DNA from: Chromera velia
Lineage: Eukaryota > Sar > Chromeraceae
DNA length: 22,500 nt
Direction of reading: 5' to 3'
NCBI GenBank assembly: GCA_018398765.1
Contig: JAHBMJ010000318.1
Span: forward strand, 1-22,500
Part shown: positions 1 to 10,071 of the stretch, in pieces
Layout of the letters: every line of letters begins with the position of its first letter
Numbering within the stretch: the stretch's first letter is position 1
Notes under the pieces: model-generated
The model's input: only the letters and a program-made list of their open reading frames with translations
The model's database searches: none
What the model was told of the DNA's origin: nothing
Translations under genes and position numbers: made by a program

Positions 1-586
1 TCATCCCCCCCCCCTCCTCTCTCTGTCGTCCTCCCTCTCTCTCGCGTTCTGTCTCCCTCCTTCTCTCTCTCCCACTCTACTCCCTCCTTCTCACCCTCCC
101 CTTTGCCCATCTTTCCTTTTCTCACCTCCCCCCACCCCCCTCTCTCTGCAAATGTGTGCACTTTGCACCATTTCGTCTGCTTCAAGAAGAAGCCGCAGTC
201 CTGACAAGCAGTGAGATAACGTGCAGCCAAAAAACTTTCTTTACCTTCATGCCGTTTGCCGCGTGCGTGTGCAGATGTCCTTCCTGGGCGTGATGGCAAA
301 TCTTGGTGCAACCTTCTACATGGATCTCCTGGTGACTGTAAAACAAGAAGCCAGAATACGAAAAGGGGGTCAGCAAGAAGGGAGAAAGGGGCAAGAGCCC
401 TGCGCTTTCACTCCTACTGGTGCTTTTCTCTTTTCACTGATGTTGTCTTTGTTTCTTTCCATTTCTTCTTCCTTTCTTTTGGCAATGCGTGTTTTCTGTC
501 CTGCATGTGTGTCTGTCTTCTCTCTCTCTCTTTCTCTCCTTCTCTCCCTCCTTCCTTCTCTGTCTCTGTCTCTGTCTCTGTCTCTG

Positions 587-635
<49 letters not shown>

Positions 636-818
636 ATCTCTATCTCTATCTCTATCTCTTTCTTGCTCTCTCGCTCCCCGCCTTTCTCCTCCGCTCCTGC
701 CCACCCCCCTCTCTCTCTTTCGTGTCCTCCCTGTGTCTTCCTTCTTTTTTTCTTTGTGCGTTTTCTCACCTCTTTCCTCACACCGACCGGTGCTGCCTCG
801 TTGCCCTCCCCATTCTGC
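1..818. repeat. CT-rich low-complexity region with microsatellite core
   Basis: The + strand is almost entirely pyrimidine-rich over long runs. The core at about 519-672 passes from TCTCTG hexamers (about 558-590) to plain CT dinucleotides (about 591-630) to TCTCTA hexamers (about 631-657). Long open frames on both strands here are by-products of the repeat (Ser/Leu-rich on +, Arg/Glu-rich on -) and are not genes. No promoter or RNA gene is visible. Confidence 0.9.
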
Positions 819-894
819 GCATTCAGCCAACCCCCCAGCAATAGTCTACAGGCATATCCGGTGGGCTCATTGTTTTGGCGAAAACCTCCGATGA

Positions 895-1340
895 GAACAT
901 TCCACCCTGCCAGTGCCATCTTCGTGGCTTCGTACTCCTACCTGTACGCTGCCATGAGGATGTGCAGAAGCATACCCTCGTTGATGTTCGAAGTGGGTCA
1001 CATGGATCTAGCCGAAAGACGTGTGCGTGCATGTGTATGCGTGCGTGCAGACGAAATACTCTGGGAGTTCCCCCCAGGCCCCCTTGCAACCCATGCCGTC
1101 AGACTGGAGACGGAGCTGAGCCACGAACTTCCAGCTCACGCTTCCGCTTCAATGCAAGGAGATAAGAAGAAGAAGTATCAGGTTCCACCCGTATTCGTTC
1201 CACGCACACCCTCTATTCTCCTGCCAGACGGACAGGTCTACTTGCCGTGGCGCATCGCAGACATCAACGGAATGCTTGGAGGCAATGCGTGTGTGAGCCC
1301 AGGATTCAAAGGCTGGGACGCAGACGAGTGTTTTTTTTGA
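895..1340 (+). CDS. Possible C-terminal exon(s) of an unrecognised protein
   Basis: I do not recognise a family. One frame runs from the CT repeat to a TGA at 1338-1340. Its last 55 or so residues have a protein-like composition, with LPDGQVYLPW and GMLGGNACVSPGF near the end, unlike the repeat-derived sequence upstream. A second plausible stretch lies at about 915-1020 (FVASYSYLYAAMRMC), followed by a GTGCGTGC run that could hold a splice donor. CAG trinucleotides at about 1098-1100 and 1129-1131 could serve as acceptors. The boundaries are guesses and the stretch may be non-coding. Confidence 0.25.
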
Positions 1341-1506
1341 CTCCAGACAGGGTGTTGTAAAAAGAACAGACAGATAAGTTCCAGACTGTCATGCAGATGC
1401 TAGTGCAGAATCACTGCAGATGAATGCATAGTTATGCCTATATGTATCCAGATATGTATAGGAATACTTCAATTTTTAATTATGACGTACTGTCACGTAT
1501 TTTACA

Positions 1507-1589
1507 GTAGTATATAGTAGTAGTAGTAGTAGTCGTAATAGTAGCAGCTAGAGTAGTAGTAGTAGTAGTAGTAGTAATAATAATAGTAA
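1507..1589 (+). repeat. TAG/TAA trinucleotide microsatellite
   Basis: Two runs of (TAG)n at about 1518-1533 and 1554-1575 are separated by imperfect units and followed by (TAA)n. The repeat carries stops in its own frame and is not coding. Confidence 0.9.
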
Positions 1590-2091
1590 CCTGAGTATAT
1601 GATTGATTGATGCCAAACCTTAGGTGGAGTTAGAACTCCCGGGCGGCGCATACATGCATGGGTCTGTTCAATTATGCCAGCTACAAGCTAAGTGGACAAT
1701 AGTTATTTGAACTTAATCTAATCAATCATTTACTACAATATGACGAGAAATCATAAAGAGGAGGGAGAGTTGAGAACGCAAGAGCGATGTGATGAACTTG
1801 CGAACCCCCAGATCAGAAAAGGAGGCGGATACAAAGGGTAAGTCACAACGAGTGAAGCGGTCTGATTGAATTAATGCCACCCACTGCAAAAAGCCTTGTT
1901 CGGCAGTCTATCGGAGGCAGACAGAGAGCCGATGAATAAAATCATCTACACACCAGCAGCAGGCTTCATAGGTGAACAGCTTTCTATTAGAGCAACCAAC
2001 AGGCAGCCCACCTTGCCCGCCCACATAGTTACCAAAGTATACTGTACTACAGTGGAATTCTACTGTATTCGAATCCATATCATTAACTCCG

Positions 2092-2108
2092 ATAGTACAA
2101 TGTACTAT
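2092..2108. repeat. 17-bp palindrome, first of two copies
   Basis: The sequence ATAGTACA-A-TGTACTAT is a perfect inverted repeat around a central A. An identical 17-mer, also preceded by G, lies at 10103-10119, inside the 3' part of the LINE. Its function is unknown; it may mark the 3' ends of a dispersed repeat family. Confidence 0.6.
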
Positions 2109-2154
2109 TCTAATAATCCTATCAGTAATATAAAAAAAAAAATAATTTATTAGG

Positions 2155-2159
2155 CTTTC
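2155..2159. repeat. Target-site duplication, left copy (CTTTC)
   Basis: CTTTC immediately precedes the left LTR. The same five bases immediately follow the right LTR at 9340-9344. A 5-bp duplication is the size expected from a Ty1/copia-type integrase, and it fixes the outer boundaries of the element. Confidence 0.9.
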
Positions 2160-2581
2160 TGTGAGATTAAATCAGAGGAATGTCGGGATCCGGGGCCGGG
2201 ATTGGACTTGGACGTCGGGCGGGCCGGTCGCGGCATGCACGACATAAGGGACCTTCGCGCGATGCATGCGTATATATATATTTACGTCAATTAATTCTGT
2301 ATGCATTTCTGTGTGTAATTGATCGATCTGTATGAGCATTGAGTTCAAGCTTCATACAGAGCTTGAGATTGAGGCTAGCAGGGCAACTTGTCATCTTGTT
2401 AATCGATTCTATAATAGCCGATTCTTAAGCCGTGTCGTAAGTGAATTCGAGAGGCGGAACAACGATTCGACTGCTGGAACGTTGCGTGGCGAAAGGTCCA
2501 AAGGTAGGTACCTGACAGACTCTATGAATTCGTTCTCGTCTATCTCCATCGAATATAGCTGCTTATCCCTATAGATTCTTA
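2160..2581 (+). repeat. Left (5') LTR
   Basis: 422 bp, starting TGTGAGATTAAATC and ending CCCTATAGATTCTTA. It pairs with 8918-9339 at equal length without gaps. I count about 20 substitutions, of which 19 are transitions. The ends are TG...TA rather than the usual TG...CA. A TATA-like run sits at 2271-2283. Confidence 0.95.
2271..2283 (+). promoter_or_regulatory. Candidate TATA element of the LTR promoter
   Basis: A TATATATATATTT run about 110 bp into the left LTR is followed by TTACGTCAATTAATT. LTR promoters normally lie in U3, so the position is reasonable. In the right LTR the same place reads TATGCGTATATTT, so the TATA run is partly lost or was gained on the left. The identification rests only on base composition. 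Confidence 0.3.
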
Positions 2582-2582
2582 G

Positions 2583-2594
2583 TGGTTCTCAACC
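2583..2594 (+). promoter_or_regulatory. Candidate primer binding site
   Basis: TGGTTCTCAACC begins two bases inside the left LTR, where a tRNA primer should pair; the TGG matches the CCA tail of a tRNA. It does not resemble the initiator-Met site TGGTATCAGAGC used by many copia elements, and I cannot name the primer tRNA. The gag ATG follows directly at 2595, so there is almost no leader. Confidence 0.5.
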
Positions 2595-3839
<1,245 letters not shown>

Positions 3840-4797
3840 GTGCCGGTCCCCTCCCATCCTGTGGCTACCGGGCAGAGCGGGAGAAAGGGACATATCGACA
3901 CCGGAGAAGAGGGCTCTGCGTAAGAGAGACAAGCGCTGGAGGATTGCGCCCCCTCAAAGGGGTTGCGCGCAGATGCCCGGTCAGTTCGAGATAGACAGAC
4001 TTTGACTCCTTGAAAGTTCTTCACGTATTGCCAATGAGAGTAGATACTTTGGACATTCTCTTTCCAACGTTTGCAGGAAGGGAAAGCGCTCCTCCAGGAG
4101 AGGAGAGGAAGAAGGGACTGTAGCAGCAACTGCAGTAGACACAGGGTGTTCATTTTCTCTGTTCACCTTGCTCTTCAAAGTCTTTGTCGTCTCAATGGTG
4201 AAGAAAACGACTCGCTTCGACTTGGCGTCAGCTTTGAGTAGTCTGACGACCGACAACGTCTGCACCCTGCATATCCCCGTGCGTGATGTGCACGGACGTC
4301 TTCGGATTGCAGTTGAAAAAGGCACTTTAACTACGGAGATGGATGAAGCACTCCATGCATCGGCAAAGAGACGCCTTTCCCTCTCAGAGAATGGAGGGTG
4401 GATGAAGATGACAGGTCTTCATGGTGAGACGTTCAAGGTTCCTATTGATCAGTTGGGAGATCTTCCCACTGTTGATTTCCCCACGAATGAAATCGCAGCA
4501 GCCTCCGCAGCAGCCGTGATTCCCTCCTGTGTGCAGACTGCCTTCATAGGCAGACGGGGGGGTGGGGAAAAGAAGTCGGTAGGCTTGCGAGAAGAAGCGG
4601 ACCAGGAGAAGAGAAGGAAGTTTTTCTACCTTCTTCATCTCCGCTTTGCGCATTCAACAGGTCTTCGTCTCCTCAACACACTGAAGGAGAAGGGTGTAGG
4701 TGGAGGGTACACACTGAAGGAGTGTTCAGATATGTGTGAAGACTGTTTTACCTGTAAGGCATTCAACATGCGCAACCGCCGTATCGGTAGAAGGTAG
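3840..4797 (+). pseudogene. pol: copia pol, N-terminal part: protease and first integrase zinc domain
   Basis: This part reads in the +1 frame relative to gag. The frame is also open upstream, overlapping the gag tail from about 3604, and is broken once by a TGA at 4003-4005. The retropepsin active site is at about 4132-4158 (AVDTGCSFSLF, DTG at 4138-4146), where an aspartic protease would cut the Gag-Pol polyprotein. The frame continues through about 150 residues to a GAG-pre-integrase/zinc-binding module at about 4618-4794, with H-X4-H (HLRFAH) and C-X2-C (CEDC). It then meets a TAG at 4795-4797, exactly where a duplicated copy begins. The protease is short and poorly conserved apart from its active-site motif. 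Confidence 0.75.
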
Positions 4798-5654
4798 GGA
4801 AAAGAAGTCGGTAGGTTCGCGAGAAGAAGCGGACCAGAAGGAAGTTTTTCTACTTTCTTCATCTCCGCTTTGCGCATTCAACAAGTCTTCATCTCCTCAA
4901 CACACTGAAAGAGAAGGGTATAGGTGGAGGGTACACGCTGAAGGAGTGTTCAGATGTGTGTGAAGACTGTTTTGCCTGTAAGGCATTCAACATGCGCAAC
5001 CGCCGCATCGGCAGAAGGCGGGTGAGAGCAAACCGACATAAAAGGCAGAAGCAAAAGCGGAAGCCGAAGGAGCCAAGCGAGTCCGATTCCCAAGTTGAAG
5101 AAGAGACCAGTGAGGGTTCTGCAGAGAGGGCGCCTTCGCTGGGGGGATGAATATGACAGGTCTTCATGGTGAGACGTTCAAAGTTCCTGTTGATCAGTCG
5201 GGAGATCTTTCCACTGTTGATTTCCCCACGAATGAAATCGCAGCAGCCTCTGCAGCAGCCGTGATTCCCCCCTGTATGCAGACTGCCTTCACAGGCAGAC
5301 GGGGGGGTGGGGAAAAGAAGTCGGTAGGTTCACGAGAAGAAGCGGACCAGGAGAAGAGAAGGAAGTTTTTCTACCTTCTTCATCTCCGCTTTGCGCATTC
5401 AACAGGTCTTCATCTCCTCAGCACACTGAAGGAGAAGGGTGTAGGTGGAGGGTACACGCTGAAGGAGTGTTCAGATGTGTGTGGAGACTGTTTTGCCTGT
5501 AAGGCATTCAACATGCGCAACCGCCGCATCGGCAGAAGGTGGGTGAGAGCAAACCGACGTGAAAGGCAGAAGCAAAAGTGGAAGCCGAAGGAGCCAAGCG
5601 AGTCCGATTCCCAAGTCGAAGAAGAGACCATTGAGGGTTCTGCAGAGAAGGCGC
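4402..5654 (+). repeat. Internal tandem duplication giving three zinc-domain copies
   Basis: Call the segment before the zinc domain P (starts ATGAAGATGACAGG or ATGAATATGACAGG), the zinc domain Z, and the spacer after it S. The order is P1-Z1 (4402-4794), Z2-S2 (4797-5146), P3-Z3-S3 (5147 to about 5654). P1 and P3 are 745 bp apart and Z1 and Z2 are 232 bp apart, with easily aligned sequence. Because 745 is not a multiple of 3, the duplication shifts pol from the frame used at 4168-4797 to the frame used from 5147 on. Z2 also has an 8-base deletion near 4838 that breaks its own frame. Confidence 0.9.
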
Positions 5655-6403
5655 CTTCGCTGGGAGATCTGTCCACACATTTCAACCACCAAGTTGTGCA
5701 CGATCTCACCTTTCCCAAGCAGAGAGGCATGGGGGGGGATGCAGGTATGTCGGTGATTATTGACAAGTCTAGCCGCCGAGTTTCTCTTCGTTCGTTTAAG
5801 AGGAAGTATGAGTCGTCCAGACATCTTCTCTCCTACCACCGCAGGTGGGAAAAGAAGAAACGGGGGGTGAAAGAAGTCTTCATAGACAACGGGGGTGAGT
5901 TTGTGGGGGAAGAGTATCAGGAGACGGTGGAGCGCATCGGTGCTGCATTGACTCTTGGTCCCCCTTACACCCCAGAGGCTCAAGCAGAGGTAGAAAGGAT
6001 GAACTAAACCGTAAAGAGGCTGTTAAAAAAGATTATTCTGCAGCTTGGGGTTCCCCCTTTTTGCTGGCCTGCTTTTATGCCAGGGGTAGAAAATGCCATC
6101 AATGAGACCGTTCACTCCACCACTCGTTTCTCTCCTAATGCCATTGTTCACGGCGTCTCCGAAGGGGTCCCTCCCCTTGCAGTGGGGGACGTTGTTCGTT
6201 TTTTGGAGAAAAGACCCATTCCTTCAGGTCTTGCACCAAACAGTCGCGTAGGACTGTTTGGGGGGGTGATAAATCCCTCGTGTGTGGTAGTCCTCACCCC
6301 AATGGACAGAGACGGACGTGTTGGGAGGTGGAGAACAATGCGACTGCACCCTCAGTCTCTCAAGCTTGAGAGATGGAATGGAATGGGGGGTGACCTTCCA
6401 TAG
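5147..6403 (+). pseudogene. pol: copia integrase (zinc domain copy 3 and DDE core)
   Basis: Integrase inserts the cDNA copy into the genome. The zinc domain (HLRFAH, then CGDC) is at about 5366-5540, followed by a Lys/Arg and Glu-rich spacer. Candidate catalytic residues are all present: D in VVHDLTFP (about 5698), D in FIDNGGEF (about 5884), and E in AQAEVERMN (about 5986). The last matches the family pattern around NG.AER.N. A TAA at 6005-6007 stands where CAA (Gln) is expected, after ERMN. The frame then goes on through INETVHSTTRFSPNAIVHG, typical of the copia integrase C-terminal side, to a TAG at 6401-6403. No frameshift is seen from 5147 onward. The distance between the two Asp residues looks like the family's. 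Confidence 0.85.
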
Positions 6404-7380
6404 TTAGGGTTACGCAGATCGAGAAAGGAAAGAGACAGTGGAGAGGGAGTTGAGGACGATTTCGATTTCTCTGATGGAGAGGACCTTGAGTTCGAGGATG
6501 ATTCCCCTGCAAATGGAGAGAGTGTCGTTGACAGCACAGACAATCAGAGGGAGAGAGACGGTGAGAGAAGTGAGGAACGCCATCGTGATCCCTCACCAAC
6601 CAGGCATGGCCCTCTGAACGCAGTCATCAAGCGGCACTCAAGTGGTGCCCTCGTTCCTTTGCAGATTGTGAGGGGGGGGCAGAATGTGAGGAATTCCCTC
6701 TGGGGTGTCAGACTCAATTTTGACACAGAGGGGAATACCTCCATCCAGGGGGCGATTGAAGAGGTCAAGCTGCCTGAGATTCAGCAGCATTTCCGTCTGT
6801 CATCAGATGGTAGACTACCACCAGAGGTGCTAGACAGACTGGTGCCTCCGGAGCCGCCACCGTCTGAGTCTAGAGAGGGAGGAGGGGCGGGAAATTTTTC
6901 TTCCGTTGACATTGATAGGGATAACTCTCTCTTTGGATCTGCTTTGCTTGAGGAAGAGTCTTGTGAGTCTTCTGACGGAGAGTCTCTTGCAGGGCCTGGC
7001 TCTCTGGAAAGTGTAGTAGACAGAGATTTCTTTGATGAGTGAGATGTGTAGGAACAGCTCGACGAAGAGATCGGGGATGAGGAGTTTGCTCAGTATGCCA
7101 AGCTGAGTAGAGAGCAGAAGAGAGAAGAAGCTCTCGCTCATCTCCGGTTTCGTCGGTGCTTTGCGGTCGCCAAGCGCTCTGCCTTTGCGCAGCAGTGGGT
7201 AAAGTCTCTTTGCGCTCACGCTCGTGCAAGTAAGAAAGAGAATGTAGCAAAGGGACACATTCTTGCAACGCCAGAAGAGATCGCAGCAGGGAGTCACAAA
7301 CAATCAGATAGCCAGGAGCTGTCTCGTTTCTCTGTTTGCGATGTTTTCGATCTTGATTCACAGACAGACTCGCAGGAGGA
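6404..7380 (+). pseudogene. pol: copia pol, acidic linker between integrase and reverse transcriptase
   Basis: The frame is the same as in the integrase. The segment is very rich in Asp, Glu and Ser (DDFDFSDGEDLEFEDD near 6455-6500) and contains no recognisable domain. The middle (about 6620-6830) looks more ordered (SSGALVPLQIVRGGQNVRN). Two stops, TGA at 7040-7042 and TAG at 7049-7051, lie close together; both could come from CGA and CAG codons. A variable, charged linker of about 300 residues between IN and RT is normal in copia elements. Confidence 0.7.
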
Positions 7381-8800
7381 GATAAAAATGAAAGGCATCA
7401 CCCTTCGCTGGGTGAGAACATGGAAGATGAAAAGAGGGAAAAGGATTGCAAAGTCTCGTTTGGTTGCTCAGGGGTTTCAGGACCCTTGAAATCAATCTGT
7501 TTTTGAGACCTTTTCCGGCACTGCTGATTCTTCTCTCGTTTGTGTTGCTCTTCTTTTTGCTGTCTCGATAGGTTGGCGTGGCATGAAGGTCGATGTTGCG
7601 ACTGCGTTCCTGCAGGCACTTCTAGACAAGAGTGAGGCAGTCTGGGTGAAGTTTCCTTCCGATTTGCCTGTTGATGCATACCCAGGTCTCAAGGCTGGTT
7701 GCTTTGTACGTATTTAGAGAGCCGTGTATGGTTTGAAAGATGCGCCAAAGAAGTACACCTCTTTCTTTAAGAAGAAAGCACAGACAGTCGGGTGGAAGGA
7801 AGTAGCTGAGTCGATCTTTCTCAAGATAGACAAGGCAGGAAAACCCTTGGCAGTCATGATCATGCATGTGGACGATCTCTATGTTCTGTCCGCAGATGCA
7901 GAGAAGGAAATGGATCTCCTCAGAGGTCTCATACAGATGGATGAGCCAGAGTACATGGATGATGGAGATCTCCATGCGTATGTTGGTTTATCTATTCGTG
8001 TGAAGAAAGGGGAGATGAGTCTGAAGCAATCAGACTACATCGCAGACATGGTGAGTCACCTCTCTCCTGATAAGCAGAAGCCATTCACAGCTCGTGATCT
8101 TCTCTTGGATGATCCGGAAGAGGAGATGGAAGAAGGGTTGCGCAGAGAGTAGCAGAAGGAAGTGGGGGCATTGGGTTGGGCCTCGAAGACACAACCTCAC
8201 CTCTCATTCTTGTTCAGTCACATGTCGAGAATGAACGGTAAGCCCACCAAGCGAACTCTCCATGCAGTCAGACGAGCACTCTCAGACTGGCATGCTTTCT
8301 CCCATGCTCGTCCTTTGCGCCTTATCCCTGTGAAAGGAAAGCCCTGTTTGGTCGTGTAGGTGGATGCGTCCTACGAGACAAGACAGAAGCAAGGCAGACT
8401 GGGGTATGAATTCCAGATTGTCGGGGAGGGAGATTTGAAGGATCTTTCTGTTCTTGGAGAAGAGAATACGGTCGTGTGGAGAAGTAAGAGATGTGATCGG
8501 AAGCTTACAAGCATGACGGGCGCTGAGCTTCTTGCCATGCGGGATGAGGTCAAGCAGGCATTTCTGCATGCTCGCCTGATGTCGCGTCTGTGGGGGGCAA
8601 GTCCGAAAGTTATGGTTGTGAGTGACAGTCAGCCTCTGCTCAGATAGCTCGCTTCTGGGCAGTGCACTACAGATCCACAGTTGCAGGGTGAGCTTGAGCT
8701 GACCATGCAGATGCTTCGTGATTTGGGGTGTTAAGTGAAGTGGATTGAGACTGGGAGTCAGAGAGCAGACAGACAAACGAAGTTCCTTCGTGATCTGTGA
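7381..8800 (+). pseudogene. pol: copia reverse transcriptase and RNase H
   Basis: RT copies the element RNA into DNA and RNase H removes the RNA strand. Copia-specific motifs occur in order: KSRLVAQGF (about 7450-7478), MKVDVATAFLQA (about 7584-7618, first catalytic Asp), RAVYGLKDAP (about 7718-7747), and HVDDLYV (about 7867-7887, the catalytic DD pair). RNase H follows with VDASYE (about 8360), MTGAELLAM (about 8515) and VVSDSQPL (about 8618-8641), supplying the D-E-D residues. In-frame stops are TGA 7487, TAG 7715, TAG 8150, TAG 8357, TAG 8645 and TAA 8732. The terminal TGA is at 8798-8800. Nearly every stop sits where CAG, CAA or CGA would fit. The catalytic motifs are intact and no frameshift is present. 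Confidence 0.9.
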
Positions 8801-8905
8801 TTTTATACATTGAGTTTGCGTGAGTATTGATCATTTTGAGTTGAGTTCATGCGAGAGATTTAATCAATCGAAAGCCATATCGAAAGTCTTTGTTTCAAGG
8901 TCCTT

Positions 8906-8917
8906 CGAGGGGGTGAA
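8906..8917 (+). promoter_or_regulatory. Candidate polypurine tract
   Basis: The purine-rich run CGAGGGGGTGAA lies directly against the right LTR, where plus-strand synthesis is primed. It is short and interrupted by a T. Confidence 0.6.
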
Positions 8918-9339
8918 TGTGAGATTAAATCAGAGGAATGTCGGGATCCGGGGCCGGGATTGGACTTGGATGTTGAGCGGGCTGGTCGCGGCACGTACGA
9001 CATAAGGGACCTTCGAGCGATGCATGCGTATGCGTATATTTACGTCAATTAATTCTGCATGCATTTCTGTGTGTAATTGATCGATCTGTATGAGCATTGA
9101 GTTCAAGCTTCATACAGAGCTTGAGATTGAGGCTAGCAGGGCAACTCGTCATCCTGTTAATCGATTCTATAATAGCCGATTCTTAAGCCGTGTCGTGAGT
9201 GAATTCGAGGGGCGGAACAACGATTCGACTGCTGGAATGTTACGTGGCGAAAGGTCCAAAGGTAGGTACCTGACAAACTCTATGAATTCGTTCTCGTCCA
9301 TCTCTATCGAATATAGCTGCTTATCCCTATAGATTCTTA
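8918..9339 (+). repeat. Right (3') LTR
   Basis: 422 bp, gap-free partner of 2160-2581. It is followed by the second CTTTC target duplication. Differences from the left copy occur at CpG sites (for example GACGTC against GATGTT) and CpA sites, in both directions, so both LTRs have decayed since insertion. Confidence 0.95.
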
Positions 9340-9344
9340 CTTTC
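9340..9344. repeat. Target-site duplication, right copy (CTTTC)
   Basis: Matches 2155-2159 exactly and directly abuts the right LTR. Confidence 0.9.
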
Positions 9345-9477
9345 TAGGCATTCTTAGGAGTTTTTTACTAAGTTTAACACTATCTAGACCTAATTTAATA
9401 TTATTAGAAACCTCTGTGATGTGTTTGAATTAGAAACCTCTGGTGATCTGGGTATTGTCGCCAACGGGAATTCGTAG

Positions 9478-9813
9478 CGTGCCCCTGACACCGAAAAGTG
9501 CTGGTTTGTGTTCCTGCAGTCCCTCCAGGCACATGCACAGGAAGGTTTCTTATCGGGAACCTTCTTGAGGAACATGAAGCGGAGCTTCGACGGTCCGTCC
9601 AACCCCCTCCTCATCCATGTGAGGGATGGTCCGTGCCTTCTTGTGGGTCAAGCAGGCAAGATGTGTACGCATTGTGGCGATGTGTCGGCCTCGATGATGC
9701 GGTGTGCTGGATGCAATTACATCCGTTACTGTTCGAGGAGATGCCAGAAGAAAGACTGGTCCCGTTTCCATCGTGCGGTGTGCCCTGTCCTCCAGAGGGC
9801 ATTGGCTGACTAA
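9478..9813 (+). CDS. MYND-type zinc finger protein, C-terminal exon or fragment
   Basis: The last 50 residues form a textbook MYND finger (Pfam zf-MYND type). CTHC starts at about 9664, then come MRCAGC, YCSRRCQ, W, H and the final C at about 9790, with the usual spacing of a two-zinc fold. MYND fingers normally bind short proline-rich peptides in partner proteins. The stop TAA is at 9811-9813, only eight residues after the finger. The frame is open back to a TAG at 9475-9477. An AG just before 9478 could be a splice acceptor, so this may be a true last exon. The same frame upstream of the TAG (about 9409-9474, FELETSGDLGIVANGN) also looks coding, which would instead make it a decaying pseudogene. 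The LTR element ends 139 bp upstream, and any 5' part of the gene may have been separated by it. Confidence 0.6.
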   Translation, partial: RAPDTEKCWFVFLQSLQAHAQEGFLSGTFLRNMKRSFDGPSNPLLIHVRDGPCLLVGQAGKMCTHCGDVSASMMRCAGCNYIRYCSRRCQKKDWSRFHRAVCPVLQRALAD

Positions 9814-9847
9814 CTGACTAACTGACTGAATGACTGATTGACTGAAT

Positions 9848-9882
<35 letters not shown>

Positions 9883-9885
9883 CCG
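9806..9885 (+). repeat. Tetranucleotide repeat (CTGA/CTAA then GATT)
   Basis: CTAACTGA and CTGAATGA units pass into seven or eight perfect GATT units at about 9852-9882. It directly follows the MYND stop codon. Read on the - strand it is (AATC)n and could be the simple-repeat tail of the LINE, whose 3' end points this way; that link is an inference. Confidence 0.75.
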
Positions 9886-10071
9886 CTCTGTACATTCACA
9901 AAGCTTTATGATTAATGCTTCATGATTATGCTGCTTAACTATGTTAAATTACTGTATAGATTTTCTAGAAGTTAGATTAGAACTATATAGATTTTTCTAG
10001 GAAGGTTCTAGGGCCAACTATGAAATCAAGTTAGGAATCAACTTAGGATCGACCTATAGTACTTCCTGTAC
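9886..10071. other. AT-rich sequence between the tetranucleotide repeat and LINE coding sequence
   Basis: It contains a loose direct repeat (TATAGATTTTCTAGAAG at about 9955 and TATAGATTTTTCTAGGAAGG at about 9986). There is no open frame of note. It is probably the 3' untranslated part of the LINE on the - strand. Confidence 0.4.

Larger units (their letters stand above)
1341..2154. other. Non-coding stretch left of the LTR element
   Basis: It holds a TAG/TAA trinucleotide repeat, a short GATTGATTGATG run at about 1602, a near-perfect palindrome at 2092-2108 and an A-rich run at about 2131-2142 just before the retrotransposon. An open frame at 1896-2153 resembles no family. Part of it (about 2020-2060) shares a short motif with the 3' end of the LINE, so it may be the remnant of another retroelement tail. 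Confidence 0.5.

Noticed and set aside
221-919. Several overlapping long open frames on both strands in the CT repeat
   Set aside because: They are products of a dinucleotide/hexanucleotide repeat without stop codons; composition is only Ser/Leu or Arg/Glu.
1896-2153. 85-codon + strand frame left of the LTR
   Set aside because: No motif, rare-looking composition at its end, and part of it overlaps a repeat-derived palindrome.
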